Source: Synechocystis sp. PCC 7509 (GTDB lineage: Bacteria; Cyanobacteriota; Cyanobacteriia; Cyanobacteriales; Chroococcidiopsidaceae). Taken from it: 64,000 nucleotides of DNA. Where the stretch lies: NCBI RefSeq assembly GCF_000332075.2, contig NZ_ALVU02000001.1, positions 3,422,324 to 3,486,323 of the forward strand, in the 5' to 3' direction. The translations under genes were made by a program, and so were the position numbers. Positions 45,916-55,478 of the stretch are shown here, one piece after another. The stretch's first letter is position 1, and each line of letters starts with the position of its first letter. The notes beneath the pieces are model-generated. The model was not told where the DNA came from. It saw only the letters and a list, made by a program, of their open reading frames with translations, and searched no databases.

Positions 45916-47519
45916 GGCGTAAGGCTTCTTCACCACCGTTATTTTTAATTGCGATCGCGACTATTACAGCGATCGCAATTACTTTACCATTGACCTATCT
46001 TGTAATTAGGACGGCAGGTGTAGGTACAGAAAAGCTAATTAATTTAGTATCTCGTCCCCGCACCTTAACTGTATTGTTCAATAGTGCAGGAATGGCAGCT
46101 TTAGTAACCCTATTTAGTGCCTTAATTGCCGTACCTCTTGCATTTTTAACCTTACAAACCGATTTACCTGGGCGAAAGTTTTGGTTAATTGCGACTACCT
46201 TACCTCTAGCTGTACCTAGCTATGTAGGTAGTTTTGCCTTAATTGCCGCTTTTGGACCCACAGGTAGCTTATTGCAGCTATGGTTAGAACCCTTGGGCGT
46301 AACTCAATTACCGGAGATTTACGGCTGGTTTGGGACTATTTTGGCGCTGACACTGTTTACTTATCCTTACCTACTTCTTAGTGTACGAGCGGGATTGATG
46401 TTAATCGATCCGGCGACAGTAGAAGCGGCGAGGAGTTTGGGTTTAAATCAATTAAGTACATTTTTTCGGGTATTGTTACCACAATTGCGCCCATCAATAA
46501 TTGCTGGCGGTTTGCTGGTAGCTTTGTATGCGTTAAGGGATTTTGGTACACCTTCATTAATGCGGTTTGATGCTTTTACGCGGGTGATTTTTCTGCAATA
46601 CAAGTCAAGTTTCAATCGCAACCAAGCGGCGGCGCTGGCGATGCTATTGGTGGCTTTGGTGTTGGGGATATTGTGGTTAGAGTATAAAGTGCGATCGCGC
46701 GCTGCTTATTACAGTCGCAATTTATCAATTAATCGTCCACCTGTAATTGTAAAACTGGGCGCTAGTAAAGTAATTGCTTTATTATTTTGTGCGATCGTCG
46801 TTAGTTTAAGCTTAGTTTTGCCCGTTGGCGTGACAGTGTTTTGGTGGTGGCGAGGCTTGACAAGTAGCGATGGGGCGTATGGTACGGCTTCTTGGAGTGC
46901 GATCGCAAATCCCGCCCTTAACTCTATCGTAGCGGCGGGTTCTACAGCAATAATTGCCACTATTTGCGCCATTCCTGTAGCAATATTAGCCGTCAGGTTT
47001 CCCAGTCGCGTAACTACAGCAATTGAAAGGTGTAGTTATATTGGTTTTGGCTTACCGGGAATAGTTGTCGCTATATCATTAGTATTTCTAGGTTCTCAAT
47101 ACTTGCCTTGGGTGTACCAAACTTTGCCGATGCTAGTATTTGCTTACTTGGTGCTATTTTTGCCCCAATCTGTAGGCACAATTAGAACTTCACTGTTGCA
47201 ATTGCATCCGCAGTTAGAAGAATCAGCTAGGCTTTTGGGGCGATCGCCTTGGCAGACATTGAAAGAAATTACTTTCCCTTTGGTGCGTCCTGGGGTGTTG
47301 AATGGGGCAGTTTTGGTATTTTTGACCGCAATTAAAGAATTACCCGCAACGTTGCTTTTAGCCCCGATTGGCTTTGATACCTTGGCAACAGAGATTTGGA
47401 AAGCTACAGAAAATGTATCCTTTAGCGATGCGGCGGTGGGATCATTGGCAATGTTAGTAATTTGTATAGGTTCAACTTTGCCCCTATTGTTGCACGAGCA
47501 GAAAACGAGCCAAAGATAA
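45912..47519 (+). CDS. futB: iron(III) ABC transporter permease
   Basis: A 535-residue double permease with about 12 membrane segments. Two coupling loops are visible: EAARSLGLNQLSTFFRVLLPQLRP near residues 176-199 and EESARLLGRSPWQTLKEITFPLVRPG near 435-460. This FbpB-type fusion forms the whole membrane channel. The start is TTG at 45912, overlapping the futA stop by four bases, which suggests coupled translation. The ATPase gene follows after 14 bases. Confidence 0.93.
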   Translation: MRRKASSPPLFLIAIATITAIAITLPLTYLVIRTAGVGTEKLINLVSRPRTLTVLFNSAGMAALVTLFSALIAVPLAFLTLQTDLPGRKFWLIATTLPLAVPSYVGSFALIAAFGPTGSLLQLWLEPLGVTQLPEIYGWFGTILALTLFTYPYLLLSVRAGLMLIDPATVEAARSLGLNQLSTFFRVLLPQLRPSIIAGGLLVALYALRDFGTPSLMRFDAFTRVIFLQYKSSFNRNQAAALAMLLVALVLGILWLEYKVRSRAAYYSRNLSINRPPVIVKLGASKVIALLFCAIVVSLSLVLPVGVTVFWWWRGLTSSDGAYGTASWSAIANPALNSIVAAGSTAIIATICAIPVAILAVRFPSRVTTAIERCSYIGFGLPGIVVAISLVFLGSQYLPWVYQTLPMLVFAYLVLFLPQSVGTIRTSLLQLHPQLEESARLLGRSPWQTLKEITFPLVRPGVLNGAVLVFLTAIKELPATLLLAPIGFDTLATEIWKATENVSFSDAAVGSLAMLVICIGSTLPLLLHEQKTSQR

Positions 47520-47533
47520 GATAAAAAAGAGTT

Positions 47534-48547
47534 ATGGAGAAAATTTTACAGCTTGATGGTGTGAGTAAGTGGTTTGGCGAAAGTCAAGCAGTGGCGGACG
47601 TAAGTTTGAACTTACCCCAAGGAATCCTAGCATTACTGGGTTCATCTGGTTGCGGAAAGACTACTTTACTAAGGTTAATTGCTGGATTTGAGCATCCAGA
47701 AACCGGAAGTATTGAAATTGCTGGGCGCAAAGTTGCAAGTAATAATTGTTGGATTCCGCCAGAAAAACGCCGTTTGGGGATGGTGTTTCAAGATTATGCT
47801 TTGTTTCCGCACTTAACAGTTGTGGAAAATGTAGCTTTTGGGTTGAAAAAGCTAGAAAAAGCCGCCGCTAGACGATTAATTGAATTAGTAGGTTTAACTG
47901 GGTTAGAAAAACGCTATCCTTATCAACTATCGGGAGGACAGCAGCAAAGAGTAGCTCTTGCGCGTGCTTTAGCGCCTCAACCGCCGTTAGTGTTGTTAGA
48001 TGAACCTTTGAGCAATTTAGACGTGCAAGTAAGGTTACGATTGCGAGAAGAAATTAGAGATATTTTAAAAGCAACGGGAACATCGGCAGTGTTTGTGACT
48101 CACGATCAAGAAGAAGCATTAGCGATCGCCGATTTAGTAGCAGTCATGAGTAAAGGTAAATTAGAACAAATCGGTACGCCTCAAGAAGTCTATACACAAC
48201 CTTCCTCCCGGTTTGTCGCCGAATTTGTCACCGGAGCTAATTTCATCTTTGCCGAGCGTCAGGGCGACTTGTGGACAACGGAAGTTGGCTGTTTTGCCGC
48301 CTCTGATGTGGGAGAAAAAAAAGCCGACTTAATGATTCGTGAGGAAGATTTGCTAATAGAACCGACAGAATCCGATGGAGCAGTAATGATTCACAGTCGG
48401 CGCTTTTTGGGGAGAGAGTATCGCTACTGTTTGCTTACGCCTTCGGGGAAAGAATTACACGCTAGGACAGCTATTAGCCAAGTCTTACCCGTAGGTGCGA
48501 AAGTAAAATTGAATGTAGCAAGTACAATAAAAATATTTCCGGCTTAA
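47534..48547 (+). CDS. futC: iron(III) ABC transporter ATP-binding protein
   Basis: A 337-residue ATPase that powers the iron importer. Walker A GSSGCGKTT is near residues 36-44, the signature LSGGQQQR near 134-141, Walker B PLVLLDEPLS near 155-164 and the switch histidine in VFVTHDQEEA near 188-197. The C-terminal part (about 240-337) is the TOBE-like regulatory domain. It completes the futA-futB-futC set. Confidence 0.94.
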   Translation: MEKILQLDGVSKWFGESQAVADVSLNLPQGILALLGSSGCGKTTLLRLIAGFEHPETGSIEIAGRKVASNNCWIPPEKRRLGMVFQDYALFPHLTVVENVAFGLKKLEKAAARRLIELVGLTGLEKRYPYQLSGGQQQRVALARALAPQPPLVLLDEPLSNLDVQVRLRLREEIRDILKATGTSAVFVTHDQEEALAIADLVAVMSKGKLEQIGTPQEVYTQPSSRFVAEFVTGANFIFAERQGDLWTTEVGCFAASDVGEKKADLMIREEDLLIEPTESDGAVMIHSRRFLGREYRYCLLTPSGKELHARTAISQVLPVGAKVKLNVASTIKIFPA

Positions 48548-48557
48548 TTGCTTAAAC

Positions 48558-49028
48558 ATGAGCAAATCTTTAGACATAAATCTTTCCACCCAAATCGCCG
48601 AACAGATTGGTAGTAAGGCGAATAAATGCTTTGACAATGCCTATCAAGCAGCAATGCTCGATAACAATTATTTGTACGTGCAAGGCTTTTTAGTTGTGGG
48701 AGTTGAGCCTTATGCAATTAGGGAATATGGCTGGATTGAGCTTGACGACAAAATTATCGACCCTACTTTTGTTTCATTGAGTCTAGACGCGCAAAATCTC
48801 TACTATTTTCCCGCCCAAAGCTTAAAAGTCAAAAAACTTAAAGCCATCATTGACGAATCAAAAGAAGATTATCCCGAAGATGATCCTCTACCCATTTACG
48901 GTAATGCACCTTACGAATACTACGGCGAAGTTATGCTAGGCGGTAAAGAATATCTAGCGGCCTATCAAGCTGCGGAAGCACAGTGTATAGAGTTGTCTAG
49001 ATTAGAACCACAACATTTCTCCAACTAA
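48558..49028 (+). CDS. hypothetical protein, possibly transglutaminase-like fold
   Basis: An unrecognised 156-residue protein 10 bases after futC, so probably in the same transcript. Its first half has a Cys at 24 in KCFDNAYQAAM, then YVQGFLVVG, REYGWIEL and IIDPT (D68). That order resembles small papain/transglutaminase-like proteins, which have Cys, then His-x-Trp, then Asp-Pro-Thr. Here the His position reads Tyr-Gly-Trp, so a working catalytic triad is doubtful. The C-terminus is acidic. Function is not assigned. Confidence 0.6.
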   Translation: MSKSLDINLSTQIAEQIGSKANKCFDNAYQAAMLDNNYLYVQGFLVVGVEPYAIREYGWIELDDKIIDPTFVSLSLDAQNLYYFPAQSLKVKKLKAIIDESKEDYPEDDPLPIYGNAPYEYYGEVMLGGKEYLAAYQAAEAQCIELSRLEPQHFSN

Positions 49029-49089
49029 AGCGATCGCACACTAACAAAGATTTTGGCTTTGTCATTGGGTGCATTAACTACTTGCCCCA

Positions 49090-52000
49090 TCACCCTTGAA
49101 ACTTAACTATAGCTTCGGTGCGATTTTTACCATCAACGGATGCGTTGGCATCATCCTTGCCTAAATTTGGTGGTGGAGAACTTGGAGGTTTGGGACGTTT
49201 GAACGCAAATTCGTAGAGATTTTTAATTACTACATACAACACTGGAACTAATAAAAAGCTCAACAATGTGGCAACTAATAAGCCGCCAAAAACCGCCGTA
49301 CCAAGCGACCAGCGACTTGCTGAACCTGCACCCGTTGCCACCACAAGCGGGTAAAAGCCAACCAAAGAAGCCGAAGCGGTCATCAAAATCGGACGAAAAC
49401 GTTGTTGGGCGGCATGAATTGCCGCTTGGGTGATCGTCATTCCTTGTTCTCTGGACTGATTGGCAAACTCTACAATCAAAATTGCGTTCTTACTCGATAA
49501 ACCAATCAGCATCACTAGCGCCACCTGACAGTAGATATCGTTTACCAAACCCCGCAGGGAAACAAATATCATCGCGCCCAAAATTGCCAACGGTACAGTC
49601 AAGAGAATAATAAATGGATCGACATAGTTTTCGTACTGAGCCGCCAAAACTAGAAAAACCACCAACAACCCCAGCCCAAACACCAATACAGCTTGTCCCC
49701 CAGAACTGATTTCTTCTCTAGAAAGCCCTGTCCAGTCGTAGCCAAGCCCCGATTGTTCAAATTCGGCAAAAGTCTCCTGCATAGCAGTAATAGCTTGACT
49801 TGAACTATAACCCGGTGCAGGATTGCCTTGGATTTTGATCGTGCGAAACAAGTTAAAGTGACTGATCGTTTGGGGCCCGGTAATCGGTGTTACCGTTGCA
49901 ACTTCACTGAGGCGCACCAAATTATTACTACGACTTCGTACATAAATTTGTCCAATATCATCAGGGGAGTTACGAAACTGCTGATCGGCTTGAATGTAGA
50001 CCCGATAACTGCGTTGAGCAAAGGTAAAATCATTTACATATTGCCCGCCCATATAAGCCCCTAACGTACCAATCGCCTGACCAAAATCAACATTCAATGC
50101 TTCCAAGCGATCGCGATCGATATCAATTTGATATTGGGGAGTACCCGCCGTAAATTGCGTAAAAACCTGACTTAGAAGCGGATTTTCATTTGCTTTAGCA
50201 ATCAACTGTTGAGCCGCAGCTAAAAATTGATCGATGCTCAATTGTCCGCCAGTGCGGTCTTGAAGCTGAAACTCAAAGCCGCCACTGGTTCCATAGCCGG
50301 AAACGGCGGGAACATTAAACGTAGTTACAAAAGCATTTTGATTTTGACCTAGCTGCCCGTTGAGGCGTTCCACAATGGCGGGAACGGCGTGTTCTTCGCC
50401 TTTTCGTTCTTCCCAAGGTTTGAGCCGGATAAAGAAAGTTCCTTGATTTGGCCCGTTACCATTAAGTCCAAAGCCCGGAAGAACTACTGAGGCTCTTAAT
50501 TCGGGAACTTTGGCAAGAGTTTGAGAAACCGTGCTTGCTACTTTCTCTGTGTAGTTAAGGGGAACGCCATCGGGAGCTTGAATAATGCCGACAATCAACC
50601 CTTGATCTTCTTGAGGGACAAAACCAGAGGGAACGGAAGTATACACGATCGCCGTAGCAAATAATCCCAGCACAAATACGCCAATAACAATTATCCGCAC
50701 CCGAATTAAGAAGCGGACAGTCTGTTGATAGCGATCGGTTACCCAACCAAAGCCGCGATTGAACTTGCGAAAAAACCAGCCAAGCGGGCCTCTACCTTCT
50801 CCGTGGGTGTGGCGCAGGAAAATCGCCGACATACTAGGGGTAAAGCTAAGAGCGTTAAAGGCAGAAATAGCAATAGAACAGATAATTACCATTGCAAACT
50901 GGCGATACATAATTCCCGTTGCGCCAGGAAAAAACAAAACTGGTACAAACACTGCCATTAACACCAAAGACGTAGCAATTACCGCTCCTGTTAGCTCCTC
51001 CATTGCCTCCGATGCTGCCTGACGCGCGTTCATGCCTTGTTCCATCTTGGCGGAGATCCCTTCTACAACAATAATCGCGTCATCTACTACTAGACCTGTT
51101 GCCAGCACTAACCCAAACATGGTTAATGTATTTAGAGAAAATCCCAACATATAGGCAAAAGCCAACGCCCCCAGTAGAGACACCGGAACAGCGATCGCCG
51201 GAATAATTGTTGCTCGCCAGTCTTGCAGAAAAATAAAAATTACTAGCACAACTAAAGCGATCGCTTCTTCCAATGTTTTCAGCACTTCTTCAATGGAAAC
51301 TTCCACAAAAGTAGTTGTGTCATAAACAATTTCCTCTGCCATTCCGGGGGGGAAGTTTTTTGCTAATTCCTCCATCTGGGCTTCAATAGCGGCGGCAACT
51401 TGGAGGGCATTACTACCTGGAAGCTGGTAGATAATCATGGCAACGCCCGGTTTACCTTGAACTAAAGCCGTAGAACTGTAGTCTTCCGCTCCTAATTCTG
51501 CGCGACCGATATCTTTGAGCTTTACCAATGTGCCGTCAGCTTCGGTCTTGAGTACCAAATTTTCAAATCCTTTCGCGTCCTTAAATCTGCCCTGTACTCG
51601 CAGCGCGAAGTTGTAAGGTTGGTCTGGGTCTGTAGGCGCTTGACCAATCGATCCCGCCCCCACTTGAATATTTTGAGAATTTAGGGCTGTCGATACATCG
51701 GTGGCGGTCAAACCTCGACTAGCAAGGGCATTAGGGTCGAGCCACAATCGCATAGCATACTGTCGTCTACCGGCTATATTGACATCTCCCACTCCCGGTA
51801 TTCTTTTAATTGAATCAATCAAAAAGGAATCGGTATAGTTGCTCAAAAAGATGCTGTCATATTCATTGTTTTCGCTGTATATACCGTAGACCAACAAAAT
51901 GCTACTAGAACGCGCAAGAGTAGTTACACCAGTTTGGCGAACGGAACTTGGTAGTGTGGGAGTGGCGATCGCCACTCGGTTTTGAACGTTGACTTGGTTA

Positions 52001-52320
52001 ATATTGCGACTTGTAGAAGGCGGAAACTGTACCGAAATTGAGCTAGTACCATCGTTTCCACTGGTGGAAGTCATGTATTGCAATCCTTCCACCCCGTTTA
52101 TCTGCCGCTCGATTACTGTTGTTACCGTGTCTTCAACAGTTTGGGCATCGGCTCCAATGTAGGCGCTAGTAGTTTGAATTTGAATCGGGGCAATCTCTGG
52201 CAGATTATTAATCGGCAGTAAGGGGACACTTATACCACCCACCAGCAAAATCAGCAGAGTACAAACTGTTGCCAAGACTGGTCGCCGAATGAAGGTATCG
52301 GCAACAGATAAAATAACCAT
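49090..52320 (-). CDS. RND multidrug efflux permease (AcrB/MexB type)
   Basis: A 1076-residue inner-membrane antiporter of the HAE-1 family. Twelve membrane segments are arranged as 1 plus 5, twice, with two large periplasmic loops. The start FIRRPVLATVCTLLILLVGG is typical. The proton-relay Asp pair lies in ATGLVVDDAIIVVEGIS near 406-422, and GLSSKNAILIVEFANQ with the relay Lys lies near 946-961. It exports hydrophobic compounds with the adaptor encoded just upstream (12 bases). No outer-membrane TolC gene is here. Confidence 0.95.
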   Translation of the reverse strand: MVILSVADTFIRRPVLATVCTLLILLVGGISVPLLPINNLPEIAPIQIQTTSAYIGADAQTVEDTVTTVIERQINGVEGLQYMTSTSGNDGTSSISVQFPPSTSRNINQVNVQNRVAIATPTLPSSVRQTGVTTLARSSSILLVYGIYSENNEYDSIFLSNYTDSFLIDSIKRIPGVGDVNIAGRRQYAMRLWLDPNALASRGLTATDVSTALNSQNIQVGAGSIGQAPTDPDQPYNFALRVQGRFKDAKGFENLVLKTEADGTLVKLKDIGRAELGAEDYSSTALVQGKPGVAMIIYQLPGSNALQVAAAIEAQMEELAKNFPPGMAEEIVYDTTTFVEVSIEEVLKTLEEAIALVVLVIFIFLQDWRATIIPAIAVPVSLLGALAFAYMLGFSLNTLTMFGLVLATGLVVDDAIIVVEGISAKMEQGMNARQAASEAMEELTGAVIATSLVLMAVFVPVLFFPGATGIMYRQFAMVIICSIAISAFNALSFTPSMSAIFLRHTHGEGRGPLGWFFRKFNRGFGWVTDRYQQTVRFLIRVRIIVIGVFVLGLFATAIVYTSVPSGFVPQEDQGLIVGIIQAPDGVPLNYTEKVASTVSQTLAKVPELRASVVLPGFGLNGNGPNQGTFFIRLKPWEERKGEEHAVPAIVERLNGQLGQNQNAFVTTFNVPAVSGYGTSGGFEFQLQDRTGGQLSIDQFLAAAQQLIAKANENPLLSQVFTQFTAGTPQYQIDIDRDRLEALNVDFGQAIGTLGAYMGGQYVNDFTFAQRSYRVYIQADQQFRNSPDDIGQIYVRSRSNNLVRLSEVATVTPITGPQTISHFNLFRTIKIQGNPAPGYSSSQAITAMQETFAEFEQSGLGYDWTGLSREEISSGGQAVLVFGLGLLVVFLVLAAQYENYVDPFIILLTVPLAILGAMIFVSLRGLVNDIYCQVALVMLIGLSSKNAILIVEFANQSREQGMTITQAAIHAAQQRFRPILMTASASLVGFYPLVVATGAGSASRWSLGTAVFGGLLVATLLSFLLVPVLYVVIKNLYEFAFKRPKPPSSPPPNLGKDDANASVDGKNRTEAIVKFQG

Positions 52321-52332
52321 GAATAAACCTGC

Positions 52333-53628
52333 CTATGATTCTGGTTGAATTGCCACACCATCGCGCAGCTTGATAATATTGGAAACGGCGATGCGATCGC
52401 CAGTATTGAGTCCTTTTATCACCTGATAGCTACTTCCCTGCACCTCTCCTAGGGTTACAGGTTGCTGACGCACTACTTTTTGTGGGCGTGACTTATCTGT
52501 TTGGGCAACAAATACAAAGCTTTGCCCACCAATACGATTAATTGCCGTAGTCGGAATCAAAATTCCTGAACTATTGCTCCAAATAATTCTTGCCCGTACA
52601 GATTGCCCATCTCGCAAACTGCCATTAGTATTGGCAAACTGCGCCTTGGTTAATATTGATTGGGCATTAGTCGCCACCTGTGGAGAAACAAAGCTAATAC
52701 TACCTGTTGTCAGCCGCTTGCTGTTGTTGGCATCTAGTAATTCTACGGGCAATCCCTGGCGCAACTGTGGGGCATTGTTGGCAGGAACGGAAATTCGCAT
52801 ATCCAGCAAGTTATTTTGAATTACGGTCGTCAAAGTTTGACCTATGGTGACGTAATCTCCAGCTTTAATTGAAAAGTCTCCAATTATTCCAGAAATCGGA
52901 GCGGCAACTATTTTGTAGCCAAGATTGACTCTAGCTGAAGCAATATTTGCTTCCGACTCTTGAAAGTTCGCCGTTGCTTCATTAACAAGCGCTCTGGAGG
53001 CGTTGACTTGTTTTTGGGCAGCTTGCAAGGTGGCGTTTGCCGTCTCTAATCTATTGCGCGCTAGGTCTAATTCTTGCCGCGCCTGTGCGCCCGCTACTAC
53101 CAGCTTTTCTGTGCGATCAAACTGCAATTGTTGTAGCCGCACATCGGCGGCGGCTCTAACTTGCTCGGCGGCTACAGCTTGAAGTTGTGCTTGCGCCGTG
53201 CCAATCGCCGATCTAGATGAATTGGCGGCGGCGGTCGCACTTGCTACTTCTGCTTGAGTTTGGTCAAGACTAAGAGAGACAACGGGCGTACCTTGAGCAA
53301 CGCGATCGCCACTACTAACAAACACGCGCTCAATCCGTCCTTGAATCTGCGGCTGCAAAGAAACACGTTTTTGCGCTTCTAGCGTCCCCACAAATTCCGA
53401 ACTTGCCTCTACTTGCGTTGGTTCTATAGTTTGTAGTTTTACCGAAATGACTGGTGGCGCTTCTGCTGGGGCGGCATTTTTGGCACTCCACCATTTCCCC
53501 AACGCCAAACTACTACCGCCTAATAGCAGGATAGCTAGAGGTATACCCACCCATTTAAAATAACGGCGGCGAGGTGGATGAGGTAACTTGGCAGGTGCTT
53601 CAATAGCAGTTACTTCAGAGGTTTTCAT
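52333..53628 (-). CDS. RND efflux periplasmic adaptor (membrane fusion protein)
   Basis: A 431-residue HlyD/AcrA-type adaptor. One N-terminal membrane segment lies near 24-45 (YFKWVGIPLAILLLGGSSLAL). The first lipoyl half (LQPQIQGRIERVFVSSGDRVAQG) is followed by a coiled-coil hairpin of about 120 residues rich in Ala and Gln. The second lipoyl half (VAAPISGIIGDFSIKAGDYVTIGQ) and beta-barrel parts follow. It links the RND pump to an outer-membrane channel. First gene of the pair. Confidence 0.94.
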   Translation of the reverse strand: MKTSEVTAIEAPAKLPHPPRRRYFKWVGIPLAILLLGGSSLALGKWWSAKNAAPAEAPPVISVKLQTIEPTQVEASSEFVGTLEAQKRVSLQPQIQGRIERVFVSSGDRVAQGTPVVSLSLDQTQAEVASATAAANSSRSAIGTAQAQLQAVAAEQVRAAADVRLQQLQFDRTEKLVVAGAQARQELDLARNRLETANATLQAAQKQVNASRALVNEATANFQESEANIASARVNLGYKIVAAPISGIIGDFSIKAGDYVTIGQTLTTVIQNNLLDMRISVPANNAPQLRQGLPVELLDANNSKRLTTGSISFVSPQVATNAQSILTKAQFANTNGSLRDGQSVRARIIWSNSSGILIPTTAINRIGGQSFVFVAQTDKSRPQKVVRQQPVTLGEVQGSSYQVIKGLNTGDRIAVSNIIKLRDGVAIQPES

Positions 53629-53864
53629 AGAATATTTTATAAAATTTTAATAATTTTCCGATAGTTATTAATAGAACTTAGGTGATCTACTACATTGTGT
53701 CGTCAGTCGTAAGACGCAAAAAGCGATCGCTAGTTTTCCCCCTAAGTTGATTTGCTATTATTTTGGCGTTGCTGAAGGTATAAGGATTGTTCTAGTGCAA
53801 CTACTTTCCTGTCTCACCCGCTTTCATAGCACATTAGGAATTATTGAGTAAAAAAACTAAATAA

Positions 53865-53937
53865 TGGAGGTTAGCGGACTCGAACCGCTGACATCCTGCT
53901 TGCAAAGCAGGCGCTCTACCAACTGAGCTAAACCCCC
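53865..53937 (-). tRNA. tRNA-Ala (TGC)
   Basis: A 73-base minus-strand cloverleaf with acceptor GGGGGTT/AACCTCC, D-arm GCTCAGTTGGTAGAGC, anticodon loop TTTGCAA (TGC) and T-arm with GGTTCGAGTCC. It is a stand-alone copy, not inside an rRNA spacer. Confidence 0.96.
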
Positions 53938-54025
53938 CTAGGACAAATTGTATTATAGTTGATAGCGATCTTTTAATCAATCTGCGATCGCCTACTCGCA
54001 AAAACATCTCAATTTGCGCCCAGAA

Positions 54026-54826
54026 ATGACTTACATTGTTGCCTCTTTTTATAAATTTGTACATCTACCAGACTTTGCCACCAAGCAACAACAACTCCTA
54101 GCTTATTGTCAAAACCAAGAAGTCAAAGGCTCAATCCTTTTGGCAGCAGAGGGGATTAATGGCACTGTTGCTAGTATTTCCGAAAACAGTATTAATGCAG
54201 TTATCTGTTTTTTGCGTTCTGACTTGCGTTTAGCTGACTTGGAATACAAATTGTCCTTTGCTCAATCTCCGCCTTTCGAGCGGATGAAAGTGCGCCTAAA
54301 GCGAGAAATTGTTACTTTGGGATTACCAGAAATAGATCCACTTCAGCAAGTTGGTACTTATGTAAGTCCGACGGAATGGAATGCCCTAATTAAAGATCCA
54401 GAAGTAACAATTATTGATACTCGCAACGACTACGAAGTAGATATTGGGACTTTCAAAGGAGCGCAAAACCCCAACACTAGCTCTTTTAATCAATTTCCCA
54501 ACTATATCGAGCAAAACCTAGACCCAGCTAAACATAAAAAAGTAGCCTTGTTTTGTACTGGGGGGATTCGCTGCGAAAAAGCATCATCCTTACTGTTATC
54601 TCAAGGTTTTGCAGAAGTCTACCATCTCAAAGGCGGCATCCTCAAATATTTAGAAGAAGTCCCGGAAGGTGAGAGTTTATGGCAAGGAGAATGTTTTGTA
54701 TTTGACGAACGAGTGGCATTACAGCACGGTTTGCAGCCGGGAAATTATCAATTGTGTCGCAGTTGTGGCAATCCTGTAGCGCGATCGTACTCCTGTCCTC
54801 ACTGCACCACTAAGGAAGTTTCCTAG
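54026..54826 (+). CDS. trhO: tRNA uridine-34 hydroxylase TrhO (rhodanese-like)
   Basis: A 266-residue UPF0176/TrhO protein, which makes 5-hydroxyuridine at the wobble position of certain tRNAs. The N-terminal acylphosphatase-like domain ([24 protein letters not shown]) precedes a rhodanese domain with the active loop [11 protein letters not shown], whose first Cys is the expected catalytic one. A C-terminal cysteine cluster ([17 protein letters not shown]) could bind zinc. The ATG at 54026 is preferred to a TTG at 54014. Its 3' end overlaps the convergent methyltransferase gene by 17 bases. Confidence 0.92.
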   Translation: MTYIVASFYKFVHLPDFATKQQQLLAYCQNQEVKGSILLAAEGINGTVASISENSINAVICFLRSDLRLADLEYKLSFAQSPPFERMKVRLKREIVTLGLPEIDPLQQVGTYVSPTEWNALIKDPEVTIIDTRNDYEVDIGTFKGAQNPNTSSFNQFPNYIEQNLDPAKHKKVALFCTGGIRCEKASSLLLSQGFAEVYHLKGGILKYLEEVPEGESLWQGECFVFDERVALQHGLQPGNYQLCRSCGNPVARSYSCPHCTTKEVS

Positions 54827-55478
54827 CCAACGTCAAACCATCAGAAATCGGCACTAAGCTGAGATTTATGCGCCCGTCTTGATGCAGTTTTTGGTTAAAG
54901 TCGCGAATTTTTATAGTGCGATGATCTTGAATACTCGTGTCGGCAACTCGTCCTGACCACAGTACATTATCTACCACAATCAACCCCCCAGGACGAACTA
55001 ATTGCAAAGCTTGTTCGTAATAAGTATCGTAACTACTTTTATCAGCATCAATAAAGGCAAAATCAAAAGTATTAGCTTCTCCCCTAGCTACTAGCAACGC
55101 CAGAGTATCTTGAGCAGGGGCAATATGCAGGTCAATTTTATCTATTACCCCGGCTTTTTGCCACCAATGACGGGCGAACTGTGCGTACTCTTGGTTCATC
55201 TCACAAGCTACTACTTTGCCTCCCTGGGGCAATGCCAACGCCACTACCAGCGCACTGTAGCCTGTAAACACTCCTATATCTAAAGTTTTTTTAGCGCCGA
55301 TTAACTGAATTAGTAACCCCATAAACTGCCCTTGTTCGGGGGCAATCTGCATTTGCGCCATCGGTTGACTTATGGCGGTAGCTTGTCTTAATTGAGCTAA
55401 TATATCGGCTTCCCGTAAAGAAACAGAAAGTAAGTAGTTGTAAAGCTGCGCCCCAAGTCCTAAAGTTTGATTAGCCAT
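54810..55478 (-). CDS. class I SAM-dependent O-methyltransferase
   Basis: A 222-residue catechol/caffeoyl-CoA O-methyltransferase-type enzyme. The SAM-binding motif [17 protein letters not shown] is near residues 72-88, the acidic E of [17 protein letters not shown] near 99, and the metal-linked [17 protein letters not shown] near 139-155. It starts one base inside the stop codon of the chemoreceptor gene (TAATG), so it appears translationally coupled to the pix operon. The substrate is unknown. Confidence 0.9.
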   Translation of the reverse strand: MANQTLGLGAQLYNYLLSVSLREADILAQLRQATAISQPMAQMQIAPEQGQFMGLLIQLIGAKKTLDIGVFTGYSALVVALALPQGGKVVACEMNQEYAQFARHWWQKAGVIDKIDLHIAPAQDTLALLVARGEANTFDFAFIDADKSSYDTYYEQALQLVRPGGLIVVDNVLWSGRVADTSIQDHRTIKIRDFNQKLHQDGRINLSLVPISDGLTLARKLP

